64,000 nucleotides of DNA from the NCBI RefSeq assembly GCF_014639235.1, contig NZ_BMFU01000005.1, forward strand, positions 23,058 to 87,057, written 5' to 3'. This document shows positions 1-9,704 of this stretch, one piece after another. Within the stretch, counting starts at the first letter, position 1; every line of letters begins with the position of its first letter. The DNA is from Paenibacillus silvae (lineage in GTDB: Bacteria > Bacillota > Bacilli > Paenibacillales > Paenibacillaceae). The position numbers and the translations under genes are program-made. The notes below the pieces were generated by a model. The model searched no databases. It was not told where the DNA came from and saw only the letters and a program-made list of their open reading frames with translations.

Positions 1-998
1 GCATAATCGTCAATAATTAGCATATCACGTGCCTCACCCAGCACCTGGAACCTGCGTTTAGCCCCATGAAATTGTACAATCGCTGCTGTAATCTGTTCAA
101 AAGGTATGCCTGCTTCAAGGCAAGTAATTACAGTAGCCATCGCATTATAGACGTTATGCTTGCCTGGTACGGATAACTCCACCGTTCCCATAGCAGTACC
201 CTGATGGTTCATCGTGAAGGATATCCGGCGATCCCCAAGCATGATATCTGTCGCTGTGTAGTCTGCGGCCTGATCAATACCATAGGTTGTTACACGGGAT
301 TGAAGATGCGGCAGAATCGCCTGCACATTCTCATCATCCGCACATACGATGGCGGTACCCTCTGGACGAATCTGACTGAGGAATTGCACATATGCTTTCT
401 TGAGTTCCTCAAAATCACTGTTGTAATTCTCCAGATGATCCGCTTCAATGTTCGTAACGATGCCAAGCCACGGATGGTACTGCAAAAAGGAGCCGTCGCT
501 CTCATCCGCTTCGGCTACAACCCACTCGCCTTGGCCTGCCTTGGCATTCGTACCGAGATTCATAATCTCTCCGCCAATAATATAGGTCGGATCGGTATCA
601 CATTGCTCCATGACAAGTGCAATCATGGACGACGTTGTTGTTTTACCATGCGCTCCCGCAACGGCTACACCCTTGCGCTCGTTCAACAAACGTGCCAGCA
701 TCTGTGCGCGATGAAGAATAGGAATGTTAAGCTGCTGAGCAGCTACACGTTCCACATTATCCGCAGGAGCCGCTGTCGAGTAGACCACCAGATCCGCTCC
801 GTTCACATGCTCTGCGGTATGTCCAATATATATTTTCGCCCCTTTGGCTGCCAGCTTCTCCGTTAATTCCTGTGAAGCGACATCCGATCCGGTAACGGTG
901 TATCCCATCTCCAGCATAACCCGGGCGATGGCACTCATGCCATAACCGCCAATCCCTATAAAATGAACGTGTTCCGATGTGTTTAACAAAACTTTCAC
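1..998 (-). CDS. murC: UDP-N-acetylmuramate--L-alanine ligase MurC (3' end outside window)
   Basis: MurC adds L-alanine to UDP-MurNAc, the first amino acid of the peptidoglycan stem peptide, in the cytoplasm. About 332 N-terminal residues are visible: the nucleotide-fold motif GIGGYGMSAIARVMLEMG near residues 16-33, the ATP-binding loop GAHGKTTTSSMIALV, and the Mur-ligase motif EADESDGSF. The protein leaves the window at DMLIIDDYAH, before the C-terminal domain. I place the start at a GTG (996-998) overlapping the folC stop in a GTGA; a weak AAAAAGG precedes it, so it is translationally coupled to folC. The family is normally about 460 residues. Confidence 0.93.
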   Translation of the reverse strand, partial: MKVLLNTSEHVHFIGIGGYGMSAIARVMLEMGYTVTGSDVASQELTEKLAAKGAKIYIGHTAEHVNGADLVVYSTAAPADNVERVAAQQLNIPILHRAQMLARLLNERKGVAVAGAHGKTTTSSMIALVMEQCDTDPTYIIGGEIMNLGTNAKAGQGEWVVAEADESDGSFLQYHPWLGIVTNIEADHLENYNSDFEELKKAYVQFLSQIRPEGTAIVCADDENVQAILPHLQSRVTTYGIDQAADYTATDIMLGDRRISFTMNHQGTAMGTVELSVPGKHNVYNAMATVITCLEAGIPFEQITAAIVQFHGAKRRFQVLGEARDMLIIDDY

Positions 999-2371
999 CA
1001 ACCTTTTTCAGAATCGGTTTGATGCAAAAGGGCTGCCCGCACGTCTGCAATCAGATAAAGCGTGCCGGAAACCACCCCCAGATCCTCCGCTTCCGTCCGT
1101 GACTTCAATAGATCAAGTGCCTTAGCCCAATCGGGCTCGACGATGATTTCCAGTTCCTTTTTCGCAGTGGCGGGACGTACCCGCTCTACAATCTGCAGCA
1201 GTTCAGCTGCAGCCATTTTGCGTCGGAAATCTGGCTCGGTCAGGATCAGCGTATCCACTAGTGGCAGTATATGCTGCAAATACGCTTCGTGATGCTTATT
1301 CGCCAGCATACCCATCATCAAAATTAACTTTTTTTGGGGATATACGTCGATAATGCTCTTGGCTAATGATTCGGCTCCTTCAGGATTATGAGCTCCATCC
1401 AGCACAATCAAGGGATTACCGCTGATTTGCTCAAATCTTCCTGCCCAGAAGGCATTATCGAAGCCAAGTTTAATATCGTCTTCATCCAGCATGAAGGCCA
1501 TATATTGCCGAAGTACCTCAAGAGCCATAAATGCAGCCGCAGCATTGTCACACTGATATACACCTTGCATTCGAATGTGAATCTGCATATCACGGAACGG
1601 TCCCGTAAACTGGAAGCCTTGTCCTTCCTTGCTGCTCTCCAGCCTGCGGTAAGAGAACTGATCCCCTGCCAAATACACCGTAGATCGCAGCTGCTGCGCT
1701 CTCTCTTGAATTACCTTGACAGCCTCAGGCTGTGAGACACAGGTCACGACGGGAACACCCGGCTTGATGATGCCCGCCTTTTCATACGCAATCTGCTCGA
1801 TGGTGTCTCCAAGCACATCCGTATGATCCATACCGATGTTGGTAATTACGGACACAACGGGCGTAACAATGTTCGTTACGTCCATCCTTCCCCCCAGCCC
1901 AGTCTCCCATACCACAATATCAGGGTAACACTCTTCCGCATAGTACAGCAGTGCCAGAGCTGTGGATACTTCAAACATCGTGGGTGAACCCAGCGGTGTG
2001 GAAGCCATCTCCGCTACAAGCGGACGCAAGCGGTTCGACAGTTTCAGCAGAACCTCTTCAGGGATGTCCTCACTGTTGTATTGAAAGCGATTGGTGAACT
2101 TGGTGATGTAAGGCGACGTAAATGTACCAACATCATATCCCGCCTGCATCAGCACTGACGTCAAAAAAGCGCAAGTCGAACCTTTGCCGTTCGTTCCCGC
2201 GACATGAATGAATTTGAGTCGTTGATGCGGATTGCCAAGCTGTACCATCAGGGTCTCAATTCGTTCGAGCCCAGGCCGGATGCCAAAAGGAATAAGGCCA
2301 TTGATCCAGTCCACGGCCTCGTCATACGTTCGTAAAGGAGTTGCTGTATCTCTCGCATTTAATTCCGTCAT
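995..2371 (-). CDS. folC: Bifunctional folylpolyglutamate synthase/dihydrofolate synthase
   Basis: FolC joins glutamate to dihydropteroate and extends the polyglutamate tail of folates. The Mur-ligase-like features are clear: HVAGTNGKGSTCAFL (ATP loop, about residues 57-71), the NIGMDHTDVLG segment, YEKAGIIKPGVPVV, and LDGAHNPEGAESLA in the C-terminal half. I prefer the ATG at 2371 (458 aa), which has AAGGTGA seven bases upstream; a GTG three codons earlier (2380) has a poorer site. It follows valS after about 90 bp with no obvious terminator and overlaps murC by four bases, so valS-folC-murC is probably one unit under the valS T-box. Confidence 0.93.
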   Translation of the reverse strand: MTELNARDTATPLRTYDEAVDWINGLIPFGIRPGLERIETLMVQLGNPHQRLKFIHVAGTNGKGSTCAFLTSVLMQAGYDVGTFTSPYITKFTNRFQYNSEDIPEEVLLKLSNRLRPLVAEMASTPLGSPTMFEVSTALALLYYAEECYPDIVVWETGLGGRMDVTNIVTPVVSVITNIGMDHTDVLGDTIEQIAYEKAGIIKPGVPVVTCVSQPEAVKVIQERAQQLRSTVYLAGDQFSYRRLESSKEGQGFQFTGPFRDMQIHIRMQGVYQCDNAAAAFMALEVLRQYMAFMLDEDDIKLGFDNAFWAGRFEQISGNPLIVLDGAHNPEGAESLAKSIIDVYPQKKLILMMGMLANKHHEAYLQHILPLVDTLILTEPDFRRKMAAAELLQIVERVRPATAKKELEIIVEPDWAKALDLLKSRTEAEDLGVVSGTLYLIADVRAALLHQTDSEKGW

Positions 2372-2459
2372 CTGATTCACCTTCGGTTCCCTGTTTGATT
2401 AATGATTGAAAAAAGCAGCCGGATGGCGCAAGCGTGCACTCCATCCGACCCTTTGGATA

Positions 2460-5123
2460 TTACCCTTTCAGCTCTTTAATCCGTGCAATGACTTTATCCC
2501 GTTTATCGGAATAATCTGCTTGTTTGGCGCGTTCCTCCTCGATCACTTTAGCCGGAGCCTTGGCTACGAAGCCTTCATTTGCCAGTTTTTTCTCTACACG
2601 GAGCACTTCACTTTCGAGGTTCTGCAGTTCCTTCTCCAGTCTGGCTACTTCCTGCTCAATATCAATCAGACCCGCCAGCGGCAAGTACAGTTCTGCTCCT
2701 GTAATGATTGCGGTCATCGCTTTATCCGGAGAACTCAGATCCAGTCCGCTCTCAAATTCGGATGTGTTACAGAATCGCTTGATATAATGGCTGTTGCGCT
2801 CAATGATGCTTGATGTTTCATCATTATTCGCTTTAACCATCAATTCAATTTTTTTGCTCATAGGTACGTTCACTTCTGCACGAATATTCCGGACAGCGCG
2901 AATCGTATCCATCAGCAGGTTCATCTCGGCAACAGCTCCCGGATTCTCCAGTGCAGGGTCATATACCGGCCATGATGCAAGTGTAATTGTTTCCCCTTCA
3001 TGAGGCAGATGCTGCCAGATTTCTTCCGAGATATACGGCATGAACGGATGAATCAGGCGCATCGTCTGATCCAGCACATAAGCCAGCACCGATTGTGTTT
3101 TCTTCTTCGCCACCGGATCTTCTCCGTAGAAGGACAGCTTGGCGAATTCGATGTACCAGTCACACAGATCATCCCAGATGAAGTTGTACAGGACGCGACC
3201 TGTTTCCCCAAACTCGTACGCATCGATTAGACGCGTAATATCGCGGGAAGTTTCGTTCAGGCGATGCAAAATCCAATAATCGGCCGTACCAAGCTCGCCG
3301 CTGATATCACGATCTTCGAACGTAAATCCTTCCAGATTCATCAGCGCGAAGCGAGAAGCGTTCCAGATTTTGTTGGCAAAGTTGCGCGCCTGTTCAACCC
3401 GCTCCCAGCGGAAACGCAAGTCCTGTCCAGGTGTGCTGCTGGTCGAGATCATGTAACGCATCGCATCTGCACCATACTTCTCGATAACATCCAGCGGGTC
3501 TACACCGTTCCCCAGAGATTTGGACATTTTTCGTCCATCGGCATCACGCACAAGACCGTGCATCAACACATCCTTGAACGGAATCTCATCCGTGAATTCC
3601 AAGGCGGTGAAAATCATACGAGCTACCCAGAAATAGATGATGTCATATCCGGTAACAAGTACGTTGGTTGGATAATAACGCTTGAGGTCTTCCGTATTTT
3701 CTGGCCAGCCCAATGTGGAAAACGGCCACAGCGCAGAGCTGAACCATGTATCCAGAACATCTTCATCCTGCTTCAGCTTGCGTCCTGCGTACTCAGGCAG
3801 CGTAGTTGGATCTTCGGCCGATACAATCACTTCGCCAGTCTCTTCATCATACCAGGCCGGAATGCGGTGTCCCCACCACAGTTGACGGGAAATACACCAG
3901 TCCCGAACGTTCTCGATCCAGTTCAGGTATGTTTTCTCAAAACGATCCGGTACAAAGTTAACCCCTTCGCCGCTTTGCTGTTTCTTGATTGCTCTCTCGG
4001 CAAGTGGTTTCATCTCCACGAACCATTGTGTGGAAAGGTACGGCTCAACTACAGCTCCGGTACGCTCACTGTGCCCTACCTGATGCATATGATCTTCGAT
4101 GTTGATCAGTACACCCTGTTCTTTGAGATCTGCAACGATCTGCTTGCGGCATTCACTGCGATCCAGTCCCTGATATTTGCCTGCTTCGGCGTTCATCGTG
4201 CCGCTTTCGTCCATGACTGTAATCTGAGGCAGGTTATGACGCAAACCTACTTCAAAGTCGTTCGGATCATGTGCCGGTGTAATCTTAACCGCACCGCTAC
4301 CGAACTCTTTGTCTACATAGTCATCCGCAATCAGCGGAATCTCACGTCCGAGGATCGGCAGCACAAGCGTTTTGCCAATCATGTCTGCATAGCGCTCATC
4401 CTTAGGGTGAACAGCAATAGCGGTATCACCAAGCATCGTCTCCGGACGAGTCGTTACCACAGTAATGTGACCACTTCCGTCACTGAGCGGATAACGCAGG
4501 TGGTAGAGATGTCCTTGAACTTCTTTATATTCAACTTCAATGTCCGAAAGTGCCGTACGATTTACCGGGTCCCAGTTAATAATGCGTTTACCGCGATAAA
4601 TGAGACCTTTCTCGTATAACTGTACGAAGACTTTGCGAACAGCTTTGGACAAACCTTCATCCAGCGTGAAGCGTTCACGTGAATAGTCCAGCGATAGCCC
4701 CATCTTACCCCACTGCTGACGAATGGTTGTGGCATACTGGTCTTTCCAGTCCCATACTTTCTCCAGAAACTTCTCGCGTCCCAGGTCATAACGTGTCAAG
4801 CCCTCTTCACGAAGCTTCTGCTCCACCTTCGTTTGAGTAGCAATCCCCGCATGGTCAGAGCCCGGCAGCCACAGAGCATCGTAACCCTGCATGCGCTTCG
4901 TACGAATCAGGATATCCTGCAGTGTGAAGTCGAGTGCATGCCCGATATGAAGCATACCCGTTACGTTCGGGGGTGGGATTACGATCGTGTACGGCTCAGC
5001 ATCCTTGCGCTTGCCCGCTTGAAAATAACCACGCTCCGTCCATGTGAAGTACCATTTGTCTTCTGCCGCCTTCGGATCATATGTGGTTGGCATTTCTGTT
5101 GTTGCTTTTTTTTGTTCAGACAT
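2460..5123 (-). CDS. valS: Valyl-tRNA synthetase
   Basis: ValS charges tRNA-Val in the cytoplasm. At 887 aa it has the normal bacterial length. The class I signatures are present: HIGH within PPNVTGMLHIGHALD near residue 55, and KMSKS within GRKMSKSLGNG near residue 530. The large editing (CP1) insert lies between them. An anticodon-binding domain and a C-terminal Lys/Glu-rich coiled coil (about 820-885) follow, as expected for ValS. The ATG at 5123 is preceded by CGGAGG at proper spacing. A T-box leader upstream indicates control by uncharged tRNA-Val. Confidence 0.97.
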   Translation of the reverse strand: MSEQKKATTEMPTTYDPKAAEDKWYFTWTERGYFQAGKRKDAEPYTIVIPPPNVTGMLHIGHALDFTLQDILIRTKRMQGYDALWLPGSDHAGIATQTKVEQKLREEGLTRYDLGREKFLEKVWDWKDQYATTIRQQWGKMGLSLDYSRERFTLDEGLSKAVRKVFVQLYEKGLIYRGKRIINWDPVNRTALSDIEVEYKEVQGHLYHLRYPLSDGSGHITVVTTRPETMLGDTAIAVHPKDERYADMIGKTLVLPILGREIPLIADDYVDKEFGSGAVKITPAHDPNDFEVGLRHNLPQITVMDESGTMNAEAGKYQGLDRSECRKQIVADLKEQGVLINIEDHMHQVGHSERTGAVVEPYLSTQWFVEMKPLAERAIKKQQSGEGVNFVPDRFEKTYLNWIENVRDWCISRQLWWGHRIPAWYDEETGEVIVSAEDPTTLPEYAGRKLKQDEDVLDTWFSSALWPFSTLGWPENTEDLKRYYPTNVLVTGYDIIYFWVARMIFTALEFTDEIPFKDVLMHGLVRDADGRKMSKSLGNGVDPLDVIEKYGADAMRYMISTSSTPGQDLRFRWERVEQARNFANKIWNASRFALMNLEGFTFEDRDISGELGTADYWILHRLNETSRDITRLIDAYEFGETGRVLYNFIWDDLCDWYIEFAKLSFYGEDPVAKKKTQSVLAYVLDQTMRLIHPFMPYISEEIWQHLPHEGETITLASWPVYDPALENPGAVAEMNLLMDTIRAVRNIRAEVNVPMSKKIELMVKANNDETSSIIERNSHYIKRFCNTSEFESGLDLSSPDKAMTAIITGAELYLPLAGLIDIEQEVARLEKELQNLESEVLRVEKKLANEGFVAKAPAKVIEEERAKQADYSDKRDKVIARIKELKG

Positions 5124-5137
5124 GTGTCATTCCTCCG

Positions 5138-5191
5138 TTACTTCATCATCATGGCTCCTAAAATCATCATTAAGGCACCCGAAATCATCAT
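5138..5191 (-). CDS. Possible 17-residue Met-rich leader ORF between T-box and valS
   Basis: Between the T-box terminator and valS an ORF encodes MMISGALMMILGAMMMK. It is built from a 21-base direct repeat (ATGATGATTT, then a GG-GCC segment) present almost three times. Its TAA ends two bases before the valS GGAGG. No convincing Shine-Dalgarno precedes it, because the terminator U-run lies there. It may be an untranslated repeat or a small coupled peptide; I assign no function. Confidence 0.25.
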   Translation of the reverse strand: MMISGALMMILGAMMMK

Positions 5192-5197
5192 TAGGGC

Positions 5198-5525
5198 CAA
5201 AAAAAAAAACAAAAAAACCTTTCATCCATCAAAGGACGAAAGGTTAGCTTTCGCGGTACCACCTTTGTTTCACGCAGACAGCAGGACAAACAACTCATCC
5301 TCTGATTCAGGCGTGACACTTCAAGCAGATAACGGCTGCGACCGGCCCATCCTACCTCCGAGGTTAAAAATCATAAATAGCTTACACCTCAAGTGCTCAA
5401 ACAGGCAACTCCCGGGCGACTTCGATCAGTTGGCTCCTGCGGAATCTCACAGCGCATCGATCCCACTCTCTGAAAGGTCATACTGTCTACTACTCCCGAT
5501 CCACGTCATTATACAAAAAACCTAA
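5198..5525 (-). promoter_or_regulatory. T-box riboswitch leader of valS
   Basis: The conserved T-box AAGGTGGTACCGCG is at 5252-5265 on the minus strand. It is followed by the terminator hairpin (arms AACCTTTC and GAAAGGTT, 5216-5245) and a long U-run (5198-5215). The 5' part is about 250 nt, enough for stem I, with an AGTAGTAGACAG element near 5490. GTC in the context GAAGTCGCCC (5418-5420) is a candidate valine specifier codon, unproven. Known logic: uncharged tRNA-Val pairs with the specifier and T-box and stabilises the antiterminator. Confidence 0.92.
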
Positions 5526-5529
5526 ACAC

Positions 5530-5558
5530 ATCATACCTTGCTCGTGCACGATAGTCAA
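5530..5558 (-). promoter_or_regulatory. SigA-type promoter of the valS T-box transcript
   Basis: TTGACT (5553-5558) and TATGAT (5530-5535) are separated by exactly 17 bp on the minus strand, just upstream of the T-box leader. This is a near-consensus vegetative promoter. Confidence 0.8.
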
Positions 5559-5600
5559 CCTGGCAGCAGCGGAACCTGAATGTAGAGAAAAGAATTCACT

Positions 5601-5642
5601 GGAAAACAAACAAAACCCGCAATCCCTGCAAAGGATTACGGG
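5601..5642 (-). terminator. Intrinsic terminator after spoVID
   Basis: A 10-bp stem (CCCGTAATCC with GGATTGCGGG, one G-T pair) at 5616-5642 is followed on the minus strand by TTTTGTTTGTTTT. It ends the spoVID transcript just before the valS promoter. Confidence 0.88.
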
Positions 5643-5675
5643 CGTTCTGGCTGACAATATCGGCGGCAAGTGGAT

Positions 5676-7244
5676 TCAAGGGATATACAGAATTTGTCCT
5701 TCTTCCACAACCTGTTCGGTCAAGCGATTATACAGCTGCAGCTCTCGGGTACTGAGTTGATAACGATCAGCAATAGCGTCAAGTGTATCCTCACGCTGCA
5801 CAATGCAGAGCTTCACTTTGCGGAACGGATTCTGATCTACAATGGTGCCGAGGAACAGATTTTTCCACTCAACCTCTTCGGTCTGGCTCTCATCTTCAGG
5901 AACCGCTCCAGCAGAAGCCTCTTCCGTACGCTCTCCATCCGCTTCGCGAGCACTGCGGCCAGACGAGGCTAACAGTGAGGAGATACCCACTCCTTCTTCG
6001 GATCTTGGGGACGTTTCTTTTTTGCTGCCAAAAGCAACCTTCAGCTCCGGCTTGTCTTCCGCCTCGGCGATTGGTTCAGGAATAGATTCTTCATTCTGCA
6101 GCAAAGCCTCTTCTTCCGCGGTTTCCGTTACAATCCGCCCGACTTCTACGTTAACTGCTTCAGAGGAGGCAAAAACATCCTGCCAGTTCTCTGTCTGCAC
6201 CTGAGCTGGAGCACTGCCGGCATCCTGCTCTCCTTGCTGACCGCCTGACCTTGCTTCCTCAAAGTGCCATACCTCAGGCGCATGCTGCTCCAACGGTTTC
6301 CGTTCCTCTTCTGAACGGAGCAGAGCAGCAGATTCCGTACTGGATGACGCTGCATTCTCTAAACTACTTCCGATGGCATTCTCTAAACTGCTTCCAATCG
6401 GAGGTTCAGACCAGGCTGCCGTGGCTTCGCCTTCAATTGAAAGCAGCGGTTCAGATTCAGGATACGAAGCAAGTCTGTCTGCTGTCTCCGCCAGGAATGA
6501 CGAAATTGGCGTAGGGGCTTCGTCGTTTGGATCAGCTGCCGGACTCCAATCAGACTGTAACCGTTCTTCCTGATTCGGTTCTGTCTGAACCCTCAAGGAC
6601 AAATCAGCGGATTCAGGGGAACCGTACGCAGCAAGCTCTGCCGCATTTGCCAGCTCTTCCTCCTCCCCCCGCTGGACCTGCACCTGCTGCTCATAAGCTT
6701 GATCCGTTCTGCCAAGCTGCTGGTACTGCTCTAACGAATCATATTGCCCCGGTTGCTCGTACTGCTCCGATTGTGCTGATGCCTCGGTCTGTCCGAGCTC
6801 GTCTGCCCGGCTGTCCGGCTGAGCTTCAGGTGAATGCACCACTGTGAATTCATCTGCTGTCCACACCTGCGGCTCCTCTACCGGAAAACCTTCAATGCCT
6901 CGCAGAGACAATACTCCCGTAATGTTCAAGCTTCGGCTGGACAACAGATCCACATCAAAATTTTCAATCTCGATGGAAATATCATCAATGGATCTAACCC
7001 TGTTAAGCGGCACCGTAATTTCAACAGGAATAAAATGCTTTAATTCCTCCGATTCTTCGCTTTCCCCCCGGTACGCTCCTGTAAGCAGCAGATGCCCCCG
7101 CAAGGTGGCATGGTCGTCCTGTCCAATGACCTGAATGCGTGGATACAGCTCAATTTCCTCCAGTTCCTCAATGGCAGGCACTCCCTCAGACAAATGAACG
7201 CGCTCATAAATATCGAACCGCAAACCATAAGGTTGATTCAACAA
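5676..7244 (-). CDS. spoVID: Spore coat morphogenetic protein SpoVID
   Basis: SpoVID is needed for encasement of the spore by the coat; in B. subtilis it is made in the mother cell. This 522-aa protein has the expected layout: a conserved N-terminal beta-rich domain (about 1-165, starting MLNQPYGLRFDIYERV), a long acidic Gln/Glu/Ser-rich low-complexity middle (about 170-460), and a C-terminal LysM domain (IVQREDTLDAIADRYQLS to GQILYIP, about 475-522). The start is a TTG with AAAGGAGG nine bases upstream; a second TTG follows directly. Its position next to hemL and valS matches the B. subtilis hem-spoVID-valS-folC order. The middle resembles other SpoVIDs only in composition. Confidence 0.9.
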   Translation of the reverse strand: MLNQPYGLRFDIYERVHLSEGVPAIEELEEIELYPRIQVIGQDDHATLRGHLLLTGAYRGESEESEELKHFIPVEITVPLNRVRSIDDISIEIENFDVDLLSSRSLNITGVLSLRGIEGFPVEEPQVWTADEFTVVHSPEAQPDSRADELGQTEASAQSEQYEQPGQYDSLEQYQQLGRTDQAYEQQVQVQRGEEEELANAAELAAYGSPESADLSLRVQTEPNQEERLQSDWSPAADPNDEAPTPISSFLAETADRLASYPESEPLLSIEGEATAAWSEPPIGSSLENAIGSSLENAASSSTESAALLRSEEERKPLEQHAPEVWHFEEARSGGQQGEQDAGSAPAQVQTENWQDVFASSEAVNVEVGRIVTETAEEEALLQNEESIPEPIAEAEDKPELKVAFGSKKETSPRSEEGVGISSLLASSGRSAREADGERTEEASAGAVPEDESQTEEVEWKNLFLGTIVDQNPFRKVKLCIVQREDTLDAIADRYQLSTRELQLYNRLTEQVVEEGQILYIP

Positions 7245-7423
7245 AGGTGGCGTCCTCCTTTCGGCATATATTCACCATGATCCTTCTCATGGGACTGATC
7301 CATGGTCCAATCCTTCGTTACCCATCTATATGCCTTAAATGGGATGGGCATGCCACCTTTTGTGAAAAGCCTGCTCAGATTTCAATCCTCATTTCATGAT
7401 GAGAGTTTAAGCGAACGTTGAAA

Positions 7424-7456
7424 ACAAAAAAACGGACCCGTTAATCAGGTCCGCTC
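7424..7456 (-). terminator. Intrinsic terminator overlapping the end of the pseudouridine synthase gene
   Basis: GCGGACC and GGTCCGT form a stem around 7432-7456, followed on the minus strand by TTTTTTTGTTTT. The TGA stop of the preceding gene (7445) lies in the hairpin. Confidence 0.82.
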
Positions 7457-8365
7457 TCCGCGCGTGTTATTTTCCCTCGCAGCCAATTGTTCAAAATCCG
7501 CTGGCCACGGGTCTTGTACTTCAATTAATGCTCCCGTTAAAGGATGATTAAAGCTCAGCTTTTCACCATGCAGTGCCTGCCTGCCAATAACATCCGAACG
7601 CCCTCCGTACAGCTTGTCCCCTACAAGAGGATGTCCGACATAACTAAGATGCACACGGATTTGATGTGTACGTCCCGTCTCCAGCTTCAAGCGTACGAGT
7701 GTTGCTCTCTCCCATACATGCACAATGCTCACATGAGTAACAGCAACCTGGCCTCCATCGGAAACACGTCTGCGCTGCTTATGATGCCTGTCCTTGCCGA
7801 TGGGCGCATCAATGGTGCGAAGTTCAGGCGAAACTTGGCCGTCAGCGATGGCAACATACTGGCGATCAATGGTTTTTCGACGCATCGCTTCGTCCAGTAT
7901 GGCGAGTGCAAATGCATTTTTGGCATATAGAACAGGTCCTGTCGTATCTTCATCCAAACGATGAACATGACGTACGCTCGTTTCAATGCCGTTCATCTCG
8001 TAATATGAGGCTACAGCATGATCCAGTGTAATGGCCTGATCCTCACGGGTTCCATCCGGGTGAAGCTTCATGCCAGCCGGTTTATGCACAACAAGACAGA
8101 AATCATCCTCGTACAGTACATTCAGATCAGCCCATCGCGGCTCCACACCCAGCGGCTGAACAGCAAAAAGGGCCAGCCGAAGCCGGTCCCCTGCTAGCTG
8201 TATCCCCTGCGCTGCCTTGATCTGGCGAAGCAGCTTCTCCGGGAATTGAAGCTCGGACAGAAGCCATTGGTCGGCGGCAGCCTGTCTGTCTTCTTTTCCA
8301 GTGACCGCCTTGCCCGGCATCAGCTCAAGCCATTGTCCGCGGCGTTTCCAGCTTTTGATGCTCAT
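7445..8365 (-). CDS. RluA-family RNA pseudouridine synthase
   Basis: This enzyme isomerises uridine to pseudouridine in rRNA or tRNA. The 306-aa protein carries the catalytic-Asp motif as HRLDEDTTGPVL (about residues 140-151; the family usually has HRLDxxTSG). Downstream are the motifs LETGRTHQIRVHL and GHPLVGDKLYGG. The N-terminal part (about 1-80) could hold a degenerate S4-like segment. Its ATG overlaps the hemL stop in ATGA, so it is translationally coupled to the heme operon. That arrangement recurs in related Bacilli, but no link to heme is evident. Which RNA position it modifies cannot be read from sequence. Confidence 0.85.
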   Translation of the reverse strand: MSIKSWKRRGQWLELMPGKAVTGKEDRQAAADQWLLSELQFPEKLLRQIKAAQGIQLAGDRLRLALFAVQPLGVEPRWADLNVLYEDDFCLVVHKPAGMKLHPDGTREDQAITLDHAVASYYEMNGIETSVRHVHRLDEDTTGPVLYAKNAFALAILDEAMRRKTIDRQYVAIADGQVSPELRTIDAPIGKDRHHKQRRRVSDGGQVAVTHVSIVHVWERATLVRLKLETGRTHQIRVHLSYVGHPLVGDKLYGGRSDVIGRQALHGEKLSFNHPLTGALIEVQDPWPADFEQLAARENNTRGERT

Positions 8366-9666
8366 AATGATTGCAAAGCCTTTCGGTTCGCCTCAATGGT
8401 ATCTTCGATATCCTGCTCTGTATGCACACCAGATACAAACATCCCCTCATACTGGGAAGGAGCAACACTGACGCCATGATCGATCATGGCTGCAAAATAA
8501 CGGCGGAACTGATCCAGGTTGCTTTCCTTCGCAATATCATAGTTCGTTACCGGTACAGCACTGAAAAATGGACATACCATTGAACCGACACGGTTAATCG
8601 TTACCGCAACGCCCGCTTCTGCTGCATTTTTCTCGAATCCGGCCTGCAAACGTGCAGACAACATCTCCAGACGATCGTATACTTCCGGTGTCAAAAGTTT
8701 CAGCGTAGTATAACCCGCTGCCATCGCCAGCGGATTACCGCTTAACGTTCCGGCCTGATAGATCGGCCCGGTCGGTGCAATCTGCTCCATCAGATCCCTG
8801 CGTCCGCCATAAGCACCTACTGGAAGCCCGCCGCCAATAACTTTACCCAGACACGTCAGATCCGGTGTAACGCCGAATCTTCCTTGAGCGCAGTTCAAAC
8901 CTACACGGAATCCGGTCATGACCTCATCAAAGATCAGCAAGCTGCCATACTCGGTGGTCACGCTGCGCAAGCCTTCCAAAAAGCCTTCAGCTGGAGGTAC
9001 CACACCCATATTACCGGCAACTGGCTCCACGATTACAGCAGCGATCTCTTCTCCGAATCGTTCAAAAGCAAGGCGCACGGATTGCAGATCATTATAAGGC
9101 ACCGTAATTGTATTCAGGGCTACCCCTTCTGGTACCCCAGGGCTGTCTGGCAATCCGAGCGTTGCCACACCCGATCCAGCCTTGATCAACAAGCTGTCAG
9201 CATGACCATGATAGGAGCCTTCAAATTTCAAAATTTTGCTTCGTCCGGTTACACCACGTGCCAGTCGAATGGCACTCATCGTTGCTTCTGTACCTGAATT
9301 CACCATACGTACAATATCAATGGATGGTACACGCTCACACACAAGCTTGGCCATTTCCGTCTCAAGCAGCGTTGGTGCACCAAAGCTTGTGCCTTTCAGA
9401 GCAGTCTCGCGCAGTGCCTCAACAACCTCGGGATGGGCATGTCCCATAATCAGCGGTCCCCATGAACCTACATAGTCAATGAACACATTGCCATCAATAT
9501 CATAGATTTTGGAACCTTCTCCGCGCTCAGCGTAGATCGGCGTGAGTCCCACGGATTTGAATGCACGAACCGGGCTGTTGACTCCTCCGGGTATGTACTG
9601 CTTGGCTTCTTCAAATGCGCTGCGTGAGCGCTCATCATTGCGACGATTGCTTTGTTGTGCAGTCAT
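8362..9666 (-). CDS. hemL: Glutamate-1-semialdehyde 2,1-aminomutase
   Basis: HemL converts glutamate-1-semialdehyde to 5-aminolevulinate, the second step of the C5 route. It is a PLP class III aminotransferase fold: NSGTEATMSAIRLARG (about residues 120), EGSYHGHADSLL, FDEVMTGFR, and the PLP-lysine in CLGKVIGGGLPVGA. I choose the ATG at 9666 (434 aa), six bases after AGGAGG; the ATG two codons upstream abuts the ribosome site with no spacing. The stop overlaps the next gene. About 180 bp with an inverted repeat separate it from hemB. Confidence 0.95.
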   Translation of the reverse strand: MTAQQSNRRNDERSRSAFEEAKQYIPGGVNSPVRAFKSVGLTPIYAERGEGSKIYDIDGNVFIDYVGSWGPLIMGHAHPEVVEALRETALKGTSFGAPTLLETEMAKLVCERVPSIDIVRMVNSGTEATMSAIRLARGVTGRSKILKFEGSYHGHADSLLIKAGSGVATLGLPDSPGVPEGVALNTITVPYNDLQSVRLAFERFGEEIAAVIVEPVAGNMGVVPPAEGFLEGLRSVTTEYGSLLIFDEVMTGFRVGLNCAQGRFGVTPDLTCLGKVIGGGLPVGAYGGRRDLMEQIAPTGPIYQAGTLSGNPLAMAAGYTTLKLLTPEVYDRLEMLSARLQAGFEKNAAEAGVAVTINRVGSMVCPFFSAVPVTNYDIAKESNLDQFRRYFAAMIDHGVSVAPSQYEGMFVSGVHTEQDIEDTIEANRKALQSL

Positions 9667-9704
9667 GAACATCCTCCTTAATGTAACGGTCTCGCCTTGC
9701 AGAA

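Noticed and set aside
3264..4619. Long plus-strand ORF (451 aa) opposite valS
   Set aside because: Frame shadow of a strongly coding gene. It lacks a ribosome site and any motif. Similar shadows oppose hemD, lonA and tig.
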